Source: Arthrinium phaeospermum
Lineage: Eukaryota > Ascomycota > Sordariomycetes > Amphisphaeriales > Apiosporaceae
Direction: 5' to 3'
DNA: 64,000 nucleotides
Assembly: GCA_006503535.1 (NCBI GenBank)
Contig: QYRS01000012.1
Span: 62,001-126,000, forward strand
The translations under genes were made by a program, and so were the position numbers. Below the pieces are notes generated by a model that worked only from the letters and a program-made list of their open reading frames with translations, made no database searches and was not told the DNA's origin. Positions within the stretch are counted from its first letter, which is position 1. The number at the start of each line of letters is the position of its first letter. Of the stretch, positions 24,347 to 34,914 are shown piece after piece.

Positions 24347-25559
24347 TGACGACGAGTTGTAGAAAGCAAGCTGGTTTTCTGTGCGAGAGAAGATATAGAT
24401 GCATACAGGGTTATGTTCTACACACAAAAGTCGGACCGAGAGAGTGGACTAGGGAGTGCATAAACCGGTGCTAGTGGTATTGTTGTTCAGTAAATGGAGG
24501 TGCATACAGTAAACATATTAGCTGGCGGTACCTGTGCAATCGGGAGGATCCTCTGATTTCTACAAAGCTGCTTTTCCTGCATTCGACATGTCTTGTGGCT
24601 TCAGCTTCCCTAGCCATAGGAGTTTCTATAAATAGCCTCTGACTATAGTCTTACTGATGTTTATATTAAACACAGGCCGATATCGGCAGACGACGGGATA
24701 GGATACTTAGGAAGGGAGTATTTTAAGAATTACGAAACGGATAAGAGAGGAATATTCACTTATAAAGGTATTCGTAAAGTGATTATCGTATTTATTTAAT
24801 ATAAATATATAATATATAAAAAAGCACTTAAGTAATAATTATAGTTATATAACACTAATAACCTATGTAAAGCTATATTTATAACTATATAATAATAGTT
24901 ATAAATAAAAAGGTTTTCTTTCTTAACTAATCATTATAACATTAGCTAAAAAAAAGTCAATTGAGACATAGATATGCTGAATACCCATGTCAGCACCCCC
25001 CAGGGGATGTCAAGGAGTGGCCTTCGTCACTACAGTATATTTTGTAGGGATGATTATCCTATCTAAGAACATTTGCAACAACATTTCGTAGACATGCATA
25101 GCCTCCTACGGCCTGGTTCATGTCCAGTGTGTGACAGTGTGAGTGTCTGTCACCGATTTCCCCCTACTGACCGTATTCGGTGAGCTAGCTTCAGATTCTT
25201 CTTCCTTCATATGTATCATATCTCTGCCTCAACACAAGCTTCCAAAGGAGGATATACAAAACTGAAGGGAGAAACAGATCCAGGGTGACTTCCTCTAGTT
25301 TCCAGGTAGCTACTATAGGTAGCCGTCTATCTGGGATTGCTGGTGGGTCTCGCCGAGGATCTTACCTTGACTTTTGTTTTCTCTTTGCACCGATGACATG
25401 AAATGGTCACGACTGGTCTCTGGGAACCTGAGATGGGGCATCGTCTTCGTTTTCGTTGTCGTTGTTGTTGTCGTGTTGCGGCGAATCACGTGGTTGTTTC
25501 CAATGATGAAGTTTCGGAACATAGTCGTCTGTGTCCTGTGTCTTCCGGCATGTTCCATT
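24347..25559. other. Intergenic with AT-rich island
   Basis: Holds the 3' flank of the APH-like gene and the AT-rich island listed separately. No coding sequence is visible. The part from 25300 to 25559 carries GTT/GTC trinucleotide-like repeats on the plus strand. Confidence 0.55.
24720..24962. other. AT-rich island, RIP-like remnant
   Basis: About 240 bp that is sharply richer in A and T than the surrounding DNA, with many TA dinucleotides (TATATAAT, ATAATTATAG and similar) and almost no CpA or TpG. This is the pattern left in filamentous ascomycetes by repeat-induced point mutation of old transposons. No terminal repeats or transposase frame remain, so the element type cannot be named. 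Confidence 0.5.
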
Positions 25560-25973
25560 CTAGGGCGACTTGACAATGTCCGAGGTGAGAACAAGTGGTG
25601 CGGTCAGGAGGTTGTTGACCATGACGGCCGTTGTCCCGGCCGACGACGGAGACGGAGATGAAGACGAAGATGACGACGACGACGACACAATGCTGTCGAT
25701 AGTGGCTGCCGCGGCCGAGTGGCGGCGGTGGTGGAGGTGGTTGTCCCCGGCGACAGCAAGAGGGTCTTGATGAAAGTGACTGGCACTGCTCTGGCACGAG
25801 GACGCAATGCTGACGATGCTGTAATTTCTCCCATGCTGGTGGTGGTCATGATGGTCGGGGGTATCTGGCCGAGAGGGCGAAGGCGATGGCTCGTTGTCGG
25901 CTAGGGCCCCCGGGAAAGGAGCCGGAGCCGGAGCCTGGGCGGCGATGGCAGTGTATTGCTCCTTGATATGCAT
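25560..25973 (-). CDS. Hypothetical low-complexity protein
   Basis: A 137-aa frame on the minus strand starting MHIKEQYTAIAAQAP. It is rich in Ala/Pro near the start, has a His/Asp-rich stretch (DHHDHHQHG), an SIVSIASS block, a run of ten Ser residues and a hydrophobic end (LLTAPLVLTSDIV). I recognise no family. In its favour, the leader has the CA-rich context common before fungal ATGs (GAGTCACAGACAATG) and a TATA-like element (GCATAAATAG) about 140 nt upstream. Against it, much of the frame consists of trinucleotide-like repeats, and further exons cannot be excluded. Confidence 0.4.
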   Translation of the reverse strand: MHIKEQYTAIAAQAPAPAPFPGALADNEPSPSPSRPDTPDHHDHHQHGRNYSIVSIASSCQSSASHFHQDPLAVAGDNHLHHRRHSAAAATIDSIVSSSSSSSSSSPSPSSAGTTAVMVNNLLTAPLVLTSDIVKSP

Positions 25974-26108
25974 TGTCTGTGACTCGTGCGGGAATGAGGA
26001 ATCGGGGTCTTGTTCGAGAGGAGTCGTGTGATGGGCCAGGTTTCGTTGCCGAGCTTGCTTTACTTGTTCAAATCACCTCTACTTCAATTCTACGAGGAGC
26101 AGCAAGCC

Positions 26109-26118
26109 CTATTTATGC
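26109..26118 (-). promoter_or_regulatory. Candidate TATA element, hypothetical gene
   Basis: The minus strand reads GCATAAATAG here, about 140 nt before the ATG at 25973. It is a TATA-like match only. Confidence 0.3.
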
Positions 26119-26754
26119 AGTTGGCAGCGTCCCAAGATGAGCACGTTCCTTATCACTGTGAATCAGACCGTTGCTACCTGGTCTCAAACCATCTACACAT
26201 TCGTAAACGTTTCTGGTGGTCATCTCAGACGATACCGGGGGCGATATCGGTTGCTGGATGACTGGGCTGGCTGTCGGAAGAGTGGATGGGGGGCCCTCAA
26301 AGCAGAAACCACCACCCCCTATGAGGTAAAGGGCCCAATTGTGTCGGTTGCTGACTACTGCGATGGCGATATTAGAGTTTGGTGGAGAGAGCGCACCTGA
26401 CCATACGACCATGGATCGATGAGCCTGAGAGCTGGCATGGACGCGGCAAAGCAGCAACGAGCCACAAGCAACAAAGCGTCTTCCCCATCTTCCCCTCCAG
26501 TTCGTGCCAAGCTTGTCCCGGTCGACGTCGGCCCCCTGACGTATGTCCCGGATCCGTGGTGGATGTAAATATATCTATGCGAAATCGTAACTATCATGTT
26601 AATAGAGGACGTTCACAGGAGCCAGGTAGGTAGTAAGGGCCAGTCACATCGTGACGAACAACTGGTTGACTGCCCCACGGAGTAGGTAAGTAGCAGCACG
26701 CGTCGCCGCCAACGAACAAAATGTTCTATTGCGAGCATGATAGCCGCGGCATTG

Positions 26755-26776
26755 ATATATATATATATATATATAT
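26755..26776. repeat. (AT)11 microsatellite
   Basis: An uninterrupted AT dinucleotide run in intergenic DNA. Confidence 0.9.
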
Positions 26777-28200
26777 GAGTGTCCAACAATGGATGGTGAA
26801 GTACCAAGAACCATGACGCCCATGGATTGATTGAACTAAATGTCGTGGGGTCGAATCTACAGTAGGGGGGACCAGCTATCTAGATTGACAGATTGATCTG
26901 GGTTCTGTCTGACCTGTGCTTGGAAACTTGGAGCTTGCCTGCCCGAGCTGAGCTGAGGAGGGGCGGGCAGGCCAGGTGGGTTACTGCCAGCACATACCAC
27001 TATGTACGGTTGGAGAAAGACGGACTGGGTTGTCGCTCCTACAAGAAGATACAGAGCCCACCAGCATACATGTTGCATGCAGACCTTAAACCCTAAGCTG
27101 CAAGCCCGAAGCAGAAGCAGTGTTCGGTCGGCGGTGATGATCTGATGGTGATGGTATCTGGAAAAGGCAAAGGAAGACCAGAAAAGGAAAAGAAAAGAAA
27201 AAAAAAATTGGGTTACCGTGTGTGGTGACGGGTGGTGACGGTGTTGGCGACGATCTTGTGTTGGAGTGGTGGTGATGCTTTGTTGTCATGTCAATCAAAG
27301 TCAAACCCGTTGCAGCGGCAAGAAAAAGGCCAGTCCAGTCGCATTACCTAATCTCATGGCATTGGCCCAACCCAAGCACCAAAGTTGCTAGTTGCATGTA
27401 CTGTATGTACAAGTAAACTAAGCGTAAGCATTGATGCAGTTACTGCGACCTGCACAGCTATTGTTACGGTCGCATTCAACGCATTGGGCTGGACCCTGGA
27501 CCAACAATTAATCTGCAGGGTCGCCTCGTCGCTTTAACCGACGGCGTGTGGCTGGTTGGTTGGGCCATATGGCTACGTGTACGTTTCCCTCTCTCTGCCT
27601 TTTCCGTCTGATACGAGGCGACGAGGAGAGAGTCGGAACGAGAGTGGCAAGCAGGCCAGGTCGACGGTCGAACTCGGGAGGCCCGGGATTCAGTCGACGA
27701 TATTGAGTCGGAAAGTGCTCGCCGTGCACGTCGTGCTCGCTTCTATCTCGCTCTACGCGCTTCAGCTCACAGCGGCCGTTCTGGCCGTGAATGCCCACGC
27801 AGCCAGGGCCATCGGGATCGACCGGGAGGCATTTATCATGGCTTTTGCTGTGTTTCGGGCCTTCTGGCTGGTGGGCTGTCGGGGCGGTATGGCTTTTTCA
27901 GTAGTAGCATCGGTCTCATCGTCGGCGGTCTCCCCCCTTGGTCGCCCGTCTCGCCCTGCGCTCGAATGGCAAATGGCCTTTTCAATGGGCTTTTTGCTGT
28001 AGGGGCGGTGGATCCGCCGGGTTGCGCCGCCCACGCTAAGCTTTTGGTTGAGTGGACAGGGATGAGGAGGGGAAGTTGGAAGGCCAAGCGAACAGTGAGT
28101 GCCATGCGGCCGGCGGCGTCTCTCGGCTGTCCTCAGTCAGCAATTGTAGGTAAGTAGGCAAGAAGGCAGCCTGCAGCGCAGTGCAGCGCAGCGCGTGGCC

Positions 28201-28272
28201 CCAGCAGGCCCAGCAGGCCCAGCAGCCCAGCAGCCCAGCCCAGGAGCTACGGAGCCAGCCCAGCCCAGCCGG
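28201..28272. repeat. GCCCA/CAGCAG imperfect tandem repeat
   Basis: Short imperfect units such as CAGCAGGCC, CAGCAGCC and CAGCCCAGC repeat in tandem, interrupted by GAGCTACGG. No reading frame using it looks genuine. Confidence 0.7.
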
Positions 28273-28737
28273 CGGGCCCTGCTCTGGCAGCCCTGGTAAG
28301 GCCGTCTGAGTCCGGCTGAGTCTATGAGTCCCTGCTGGCCCAAGTGGGGATTGCATCACCACCCTGTAACCCATACTGTACCAGCAAAGCTAGAGGCTCG
28401 ACCAGAAAGTGGGCTGATGGCCTCATGTCTAGACGACAATGCCGGCTCGCCACGGGCCCTGATTGGCCGGCTCCAGCAAAACCGTGGAGGGAAAACGGTC
28501 CCAGAGCAGCAACGCATCGTAAGATCGATATCTCTTTCCTAGATTCGGCCTTTCTAGCTGCTGAAACAGGAAAATAGTATCATTATTCATCGAATTAGCA
28601 AACGTCGTTCGATCGCCCGTCCCTGTCCGACGTGTTTGTCTGCTGTTTTGTTCGTGACATTCCGGGACTCTATTCTGGACCCTTTTTCCTGCTCGAGGGC
28701 CGGCAGAAAGAAGTGGGACGAACAAGTGGTGGTGAAC

Positions 28738-28877
28738 GGGTTTAAATAAACTGCCCCTCGCCGGCCGTCATAGGAGTTGGAAGCCCAGAAGGAACAAGTT
28801 CCAATCCAACAATCTCACTACCAACAATCGTTTTCCCTTTCGATCTCTAGCAGCAGAAGCAGAAGAAGAGGGTCAAG
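28738..28877 (+). promoter_or_regulatory. PDC core promoter and leader
   Basis: A TATA-like GTTTAAATAAAC lies about 130 nt before the PDC ATG. It is followed by a CA/CT-rich leader (CCAATCCAACAATCTC, ACTACCAACAATCG) of the type found before highly expressed fungal genes, and an AAGATGG start context. Confidence 0.55.
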
Positions 28878-30760
28878 ATGGCGTCGACATTAGATATTCG
28901 TACCCAAAACCTCAAGAAGCCCGTCACCGTGGCTGAGTACCTCTTCAACCGTCTGTACCAGATGGGAGTCCGCTCCGTCCACGGTCTCCCCGGTGATTAC
29001 AACCTGGTCGCCCTCGACTACCTCCCCTCGTGCAACCTCAAGTGGGTTGGCAGCGTCAACGAGCTCAACGCCTGTAAGTGCCTCCCCGGCCTCACGCAAA
29101 TGACAACCAAGAGCAGCAAGACCCCCGGACTAACACCCTTCTGCCATATAGCCTATGCCGCCGATGGTTATGCCCGTGTCAAGGGCATCTCCGCCCTCAT
29201 CACCACCTTCGGTGTCGGTGAGCTTTCCGCCATCAACGGTATTGCCGGAGCCTACTCCGAGATGGTGCCCGTCGTCCACATTGTTGGATGCCCCAACACC
29301 GCCTCGCAGAAGAACGGCCTCATGCTGCACCACACCCTCGGCAACGGCGACTTCAACGTCTTCGCCGACATGAGCGCCCTGGTCTCGTGCGCCGTCGCCA
29401 AGCTCAACGACCCGGCCGAGATCGCCACCCAGATCGACCACACCCTGCGCGAGTGTTTCCTGCGCTCCCGCCCCGTCTACCTGATGCTGCCCACCGACAT
29501 GATCGAGGCCAAGGTTGAGGGTGACCGCCTGACCCAGGAGATCGACCTCCGCGAGCCCGAGAACGACGCCGAGAAGGAGGACTACGTCGTCGAGGTCATG
29601 CTCCGCTACATCCAGGCCGCCAAGAAGCCCGTCGTCCTGGCCGACGCCTGCGCCATCCGCCACCGCGTCGTGCCCGAGCTGCACGCCTTCATCGAGAAGA
29701 CCGGCCTGCCCACCTTCGTCACCCCCATGGGCAAGGGTGCCGTCAACGAGGAGCTCGACATCTTCGGCGGTGTCTACGTCGGTAACGCCTCGCACCCCGA
29801 GGTCCAGGAGATGGTCGAGAGCTCCGATCTCGTCATCACCGTCGGTGGCCTCAAGTCCGACTTCAACACCGCCGGTTTCAGCTACCGCATGAGCCAGCTC
29901 AACACCATCGACCTGCACTCCTACTCCTGCGGCGTCCGATACTCCGAGTACCCCGGTGTCAAGATGCGAGGTGTCCTCAAGAAGCTCACCGAGCGCATCG
30001 ACCTCAGCAACCTCAGCGTCCAGAAGGTCACCCCCTCGCAATACCTCAAGGGCATCGAGCCCCAGGCCAACGGCGCCGACGACGGTGTCATCACCCAGGA
30101 GTGGCTGTGGCCCCGTGTCTCCACCTTCCTCAAGAAGCACGATATCGTCGTGACCGAGACCGGTACCGCCAACTTCGGTATCTGGGACACCAAGTTCCCC
30201 GAGGGCGTTAGCGGCCTGAACCAGACCCTGTGGGGCTCCATCGGTTGGGCCGTCGGTGCCTGCCAGGGTGCTGCCCTCGCCAGCAAGGACGGCGAGATGG
30301 GCCGCCGTACCGTCCTCTTCGAGGGTGACGGATCCTTCCAGCTCACCGCCCAGGAGATTACCACCATGATCCGCCACAACCTGGACATCATCCTGTATGT
30401 TTTCGTCTTCCCCTATCTCCAGCTGTGCCGTTTTGCTAACATGCCCCCTCTCCCAGGTTCGTCATCTGCAACGACGGATACACCATCGAGCGCTTCATCC
30501 ACGGCATGGACGCCGAGTACAACGACATTGTCACGTGGGACTACAAGGCCACCGTCGACGTCTTCGGTGGCGCCAACAACCCCAACGTCAAGAAGTACGT
30601 CGTCAAGACCAAGAACGAGCTGTCGGCCCTGATGAAGGAGGACGACTTCAACAACCGCAAGGGCCTGCGCTTCGTCGAGCTCTACATGCCCCGCGACGAC
30701 GCCCCCCGGAGTCTGATCAGCACGGCCAACGCCGCTGCCGCCCGCAACGCCTCCAAATAA
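28878..30760 (+). CDS. PDC: Pyruvate decarboxylase
   Basis: Exons 28878-29073, 29152-30394 and 30457-30760 give 580 aa. The enzyme converts pyruvate to acetaldehyde and CO2 using thiamine diphosphate and Mg2+, in the cytosol. N-terminal TPP-fold blocks include [15 protein letters not shown] and [10 protein letters not shown] (with the ELNA segment before it). The catalytic HHTLGNG is present, and the cofactor motif runs from EGDGSFQLT to ICNDGYT. Intron 1 (78 nt, GTAAGT...ATATAG) lies between ELNA and YAADGYAR; intron 2 (62 nt, GTATGT, TTGCTAAC, TCCCAG) lies inside the cofactor motif. Codon use is strongly biased to C-ending codons, suggesting high expression; this bias also produces a 415-codon antisense open frame that is not a gene. 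The protein is typical in length and shows no missing motif. Confidence 0.95.
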
Positions 30761-31267
30761 GAGGTGGATGCCAGAATGGGCAAATAAGGAGGACGGGGTG
30801 TTATTAACAAATCATATATCGGGTCATTTCTTCCTCCAAACTAAAAAAGACATCGGTTTACATATATAGAAAACGGCATCTTGGATAGAGAGGATGGCGT
30901 TGGGTAGACGCTCTCCTATGAGTTTTTATGAGATTACGGATTTTTCTGCTTTTAAACATTAATCTTTTCCCCCGCCGAACGTGATGATTGCCTTTGTTTC
31001 CGCTTTTCTTTTTTACCTTCTCGGTTTTCTTCTTGTAGTGACACGTGGTACTTACCACGTCTAATATTCGTGTCAGATATCGACTATCAACTGGGGAGTC
31101 TGCACTTTCGTTTGGGGATCAGATGCTAGTGAGTAAACGCTCCAAAAAGGCCCTTACAATTTGCATTATTATAATCTGCGCACAACTAAGCATAATGAGT
31201 GCAATATCAGCAGGGCAATTGGTGCATGTCCAAAATACCAGTTCGGCCCAGTCACCGCTTCCTCCTG
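30761..31267. other. Convergent 3' flanks of PDC and PhlG-like gene
   Basis: A 507-bp tail-to-tail space, AT-rich in part (30820-31060). No gene is seen. Confidence 0.6.
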
Positions 31268-32206
31268 TCATTTCTGATCCGAACAGCCGGGCCCGAACCC
31301 GGAATATAGACCCGGCAGGATCCTTGCCAGGTTCGTGAACTCGATCTGATCATGCAGGAATTGCTCATACGCGATCTCCTCCCCTGCCAGCGCCCGCTTG
31401 ATCCCCAGCAGTCCACCGAGGTAGTCGAGGGGGATCTTCAGTCCCGGTAGTTGCAAGTACACTTGATGCCCCAGCCAGTATCTACTGCGCAGCTCCAACC
31501 CGCCATCGACGGCGCGCCAGAGGTGTACAAACTCCCCGACCTTGAGCGGAAGATACGCGTCCCAGAGCACGGCGCAGACCGCGGCCACATAGCCCGCCTC
31601 CTGCAGCTTGTCCGGCGTCAGACCGCCGCCAAAGTGGCGCTGGTCATGCGGCTCGACGAACTGGATCCGGATTTGCTTGCGGTACGAGCCTATGAATTCG
31701 GTGACGCGGTGCGTCGAGCCGAGCCACTTGTCGCGATGGCCCAGGTCGGCGCGGTGGAGCCGGCCGTCCGCCGCGAAGCTGGACCGGGCTTCGACGTGGT
31801 TGTAGGGGTACCACAGGGCGTAGCGCTCGGGTTCGGCCGAGTGCCACCAGAACCACCAGTCGATCATCTCGCCCGTGACGCCGGGGAAGCGGGTCTTGGA
31901 GGCGACGTAGGCGGTGCCGTCGCCCAGAGCGCACCAGCCGTTTTCCGCCCCTTTGTCGAGATGTTCCGGCTCCAAAAGCCGACAGACGTCCTTCAGCGGG
32001 AGAACCTGCTGTGGGGTGAGGGGCTCTCTGATAGCCGGGATCGCGTCCGAGTATATGTACAGATCTTCGTGGAAGTATTTTGCGTAGGGTTTCTGAGCCA
32101 CTTGTTCTCTCATACGCCGGAACTGCTTCAAGGTGCATACGGGATAGCACGTTACCGGAATCGTTTCTGGTAGGGGCATACCAGGGGCAGGTCGTTGTTC
32201 TGTCAT
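31268..32206 (-). CDS. PhlG/DAPG-hydrolase-like protein
   Basis: An intronless 312-aa frame. The core TGEMIDWWFWWHSAEPERY...LWYPYNHVEA and the C-terminal HDQIEFTNLA match the 2,4-diacetylphloroglucinol hydrolase (PhlG, phloretin hydrolase) family. These enzymes cleave C-C bonds in acylated phloroglucinols using a zinc bound by two His and two Glu. The H285...E289 spacing (HxxxE) fits the second half of that site, and H122 is a candidate for the first. Fungal members are annotated only by similarity, so the substrate is unknown; polyphenol or polyketide breakdown is an inference. No signal peptide or membrane span is visible, so it should be cytosolic. Its neighbours are PDC (convergent) and ERV1 (same strand), neither related in function. 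Confidence 0.78.
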   Translation of the reverse strand: MTEQRPAPGMPLPETIPVTCYPVCTLKQFRRMREQVAQKPYAKYFHEDLYIYSDAIPAIREPLTPQQVLPLKDVCRLLEPEHLDKGAENGWCALGDGTAYVASKTRFPGVTGEMIDWWFWWHSAEPERYALWYPYNHVEARSSFAADGRLHRADLGHRDKWLGSTHRVTEFIGSYRKQIRIQFVEPHDQRHFGGGLTPDKLQEAGYVAAVCAVLWDAYLPLKVGEFVHLWRAVDGGLELRSRYWLGHQVYLQLPGLKIPLDYLGGLLGIKRALAGEEIAYEQFLHDQIEFTNLARILPGLYSGFGPGCSDQK

Positions 32207-32840
32207 ACTCGTGCTGGTGTTTTCCCATGTATTCTCGAATATGTCACTCTTGTTACTGATCTAAGTCTAGAAGAAGAGAAGGGAAACAGGTTAAAAGAAA
32301 TCCTTCCTTGGCTGATCTTATCGGTGAAGAGAGGAGAGCTTGATGTCAGATGCAATAGACTTTCGTTGATGTCGTATTCGGATTCTGCGGTAGGACTCAA
32401 CCAGTCAAAATGCCATCCATACAATTTCGTCTATGAGCCATGAGCTGCTTGCTCGGGTCTGTCCGGTTGTTGAAGTTCCCGGCAATGCGTATTGCCTCAA
32501 ATGGGAACTCAGGGAGTTTGCCAGTACACCAGAGTTTTGGCCAGACCTATATAGAACATATAAAGCTTCACCCACTTCGCAAGGACAGGAAATAACAGAA
32601 CCATTCGCCCTTGTAGACGACGGATTGATTGATATCATTCATTTCATATTCATGTCTTACATGTGCCATTCTGAACGTTAATACTGGAGATCGTCAAATA
32701 TACATGCTATGAGGGGTGACTTAACCCAATCCTTGTACCCAACGCCCATCTAATGCATTCGCTTTCTCGCGAGACCCATATCTAATACATGCAGACGGCG
32801 TACATACAGCCAGCCTCCCAGACCCCCATCTGCCACCTCT
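32207..32840. other. Promoter of PhlG-like gene and ERV1 3' flank
   Basis: A 634-bp space between two minus-strand genes. No further gene is seen; both-strand short frames lack features. Confidence 0.55.
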
Positions 32841-33528
32841 TTAGTCGCACCGCCCGTCCTTCCAGCCATCCCGCCACCTCTCCTCCCAACGCGCGCAGTC
32901 AAAGGCCTGCTTGCCGAGCTTTCGGTTGACGGCGTTGTGGGCCTCGCACAGCCACTTGCCGAACTCGTCGCGGCTGCCGACGGGCATCTGCTGCTTGGCC
33001 ATGTACTTTTGGAAGTCCTCTGCGCACGACCAGCATGGATACAGGCGCGAGAAGGTGCCCATGAAGCTGCGCAGGTCCGTCTGCTCTTTCGTGGACGGCG
33101 CCGAGGGGTACGTCGCCGCGATCGAGTGCAGCAGCGTCCAGGTCGACCGGCCCAGCTCCTCGACGTCCGGCGGGCATTCGGCACGGGGGTTCGGCACCAC
33201 AGGCGCGGATGAGTTGTTTGCGGTGGCGGCGGCTCCACCGCCGGCCATCATTCCGGCCATCATGCCCGGTATCGCGCCGCCGCCCGACTTCTGATTGGGT
33301 TTTGTTTGTTGCGAGACGAAGGCGGAGAAGGCCATCTTGGAGGAGCAGGCGCGGCAGCTATGAGCTCAGGTCAGAATTAGGGGCGCGATAGGGGTTTCTC
33401 TGGGCCAGGGATATGGCTTACGGCTTGCCATCTTTGCCGAGGACGACGCCCGGAGGCAGCTTTTTGGGATCGATGCTTCCACCTGCAGGCGCATTTGCGC
33501 CGGTGGCCTCCTTTCCCTCTACCGCCAT
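32841..33528 (-). CDS. ERV1: FAD-linked sulfhydryl oxidase ERV1
   Basis: Exons 33422-33528 and 32841-33357 (minus strand) give 207 aa. Erv1 reoxidises Mia40 in the mitochondrial intermembrane space and passes electrons to cytochrome c, driving import of cysteine-rich proteins. The N-terminal CRAC pair (C37, C40) is the shuttle disulfide, followed by a Gly/Met/Ala-rich flexible linker (about residues 62-90). The catalytic domain has GRSTWTLLHSIAATYP, the active-site pair YPCWSC (C144, C147) and CEAHNAVNRKLGK, with structural cysteines C173 and C190. The 64-nt intron (GTAAGC...CTCATAG) splits the codon just before CRAC; splicing is needed for the ATG at 33528. All key cysteines are present. Confidence 0.93.
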
Positions 33529-33936
33529 AGTTAGGTGTTGTACGTTACCGAATAATGAAGAGAACTGAATGCGCTATGCAGAATATAAGGTTCCCACGGT
33601 TGGGAACAAGAGAGAGTGTTGTATGGACAGAACGCGACAAGTTGCACTGCGAATTTGTCATCGGCGTTTGCGCTTGCTTCTAGAACGATTATCGTCCCGT
33701 TCCTAACCTAGGTACCGAAAGCAGCTAAGGGTACCGTATGCACATGAAAAAGACCCCTGTCCCCTGCTATCGCTAGGAGCGCAAGAGCGGAAGCTCTTAT
33801 CGATAGAGCATTCTCGGCTGCCCCTCCATCTTTCATTCTACCAACATACCTAGTTGTTACTAGCACAGCATTAACTGAGGCGCCTCTTCTCTGAGCACTG
33901 TGAGACGCATGTAGGTGTACCTCCTCAACCGCCGTC
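33529..33936. promoter_or_regulatory. Divergent promoter, ERV1 / HEM4
   Basis: A 408-bp region between two divergent start codons, so it must serve both genes. It contains a CCTAACCTAGGTACC stretch near 33701-33717. No TATA box is obvious. Confidence 0.5.
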
Positions 33937-34914
33937 ATGTCTGGCAACAGCCACCAAACACCTGTCTTGCTGCTTAAGACCAAATCAGGCCCCACTGATG
34001 CGTACGAGGAGCTCTTCTCGGCCCCGCGGGATGGCTTCAACTTTGAACCCACCTTTGTTCCCGTACTGCAGCACCGATTCGAAGAGGGTGGCTTGAAGAC
34101 TGTCAGGGAACTTCTGCAGGACAGAAGAATTAACAAAGGCCAAGATGCTGCTTTTGGCGGCCTGATCTTTACTTCACAGAGAGCAGTGGAGGCATTCGGC
34201 AAGCTCGTAGAAGAAGGGCAAGGTTGGTTTCTTGACGACGGCTCGCGAGACCAAAAGCCTATCTACATACATAGCTAACATATGTTCTTAGGGGATGAAT
34301 CCTGGCCTCATTTACAACATGTGCCGTTTTATAGCGTCGGACCCGCGACTACGCGGGCGTTGAAAGCCATCCACCAATCGCCCCCCTTGCAGATCTTTGG
34401 TGAGCACACTGGAAACGGGGATGCGCTTGCCCATTTCATCTTGGAGCATTACGGCGAGTGGTACTCAGACCGGCCTGCGAAACCACCTCTGCTGTTCCTT
34501 GTTGGCGAGCAGAGGCGGGACATCATCCCCAAGACGTTGATGAACCCGGATTTGGCTGCCGACAAGCGCATAGACGTCACCGAGACTGTGGTCTATGGCA
34601 CTGGAGTTATGGAGTCATTCCCCAAGGACTTCCAAGAGGTACTGCGACAGACGTCGAATCGAACGATGCGATGGGTGGTGGTGTTTTCACCCACGGGCTG
34701 TGATAGCATGCTCCGAGGGCTGGATATGCTCGGCAAAGGAGGCCAGGTAGGTGGCCTGCCTCGTCAGAGGTCTACATTCATCGCGACTATCGGTCCTACG
34801 ACGAGGGACTATCTGAAGCGGACATTTGGGTACGAGCCAGATGTCTGTGCAGAAAAGCCCAGCCCTGAGGGTGTATGGGAAGGAATAACTAGATTTCAGG
34901 CGCCATCAAATTGA
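33937..34914 (+). CDS. HEM4: Uroporphyrinogen-III synthase
   Basis: Exons 33937-34222 and 34292-34914 give 302 aa, the usual fungal size. The enzyme closes hydroxymethylbilane to uroporphyrinogen III with inversion of ring D, the fourth step of haem synthesis, in the cytosol. Family blocks are LLLKTKS at the start, GGLIFTSQRAVEAF, FYSVGPATTRAL, LLFLVGEQRRDIIP, WVVVFSPTGCDSML and FIATIGPTTRDYL. The 69-nt intron has a weak GTTGGT donor, an AGCTAAC branch site and a TTCTTAG acceptor, phase 1. A likely polyadenylation signal AATAAA lies at 34982-34987, about 70 nt after the stop. Confidence 0.92.

Larger units (their letters stand above)
25974..28877. other. Long intergenic region with short repeats
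   Basis: About 2.9 kb between the hypothetical gene (-) and PDC (+). It contains an (AT)11 microsatellite and a GCCCA/CAGCAG-rich repeat, both listed separately. Frames on both strands at 27.5-28.1 kb have no domain features. The final 150 bp is the PDC promoter and leader. Confidence 0.5.

Noticed and set aside
25604..25849. Trinucleotide-rich Arg/Thr or Asp/Glu frames opposite or beside the hypothetical gene
   Set aside because: They arise from the GAC/GTC-like repeat itself in every frame. Only the frame with a plausible leader and TATA element was kept, at low confidence.
29130..30377. 415-codon open frame antisense to pyruvate decarboxylase
   Set aside because: It mirrors the strong C-ending codon bias of PDC. 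The predicted protein is a Gly/Val/Leu/Asp/Glu repeat-like composition with no domain.
31255..31300. Possible tRNA T-arm (CGGGTTCGGGCC on the minus strand)
   Set aside because: It is within the last codons of the PhlG-like gene, and no acceptor stem, D-arm or anticodon arm can be formed around it.
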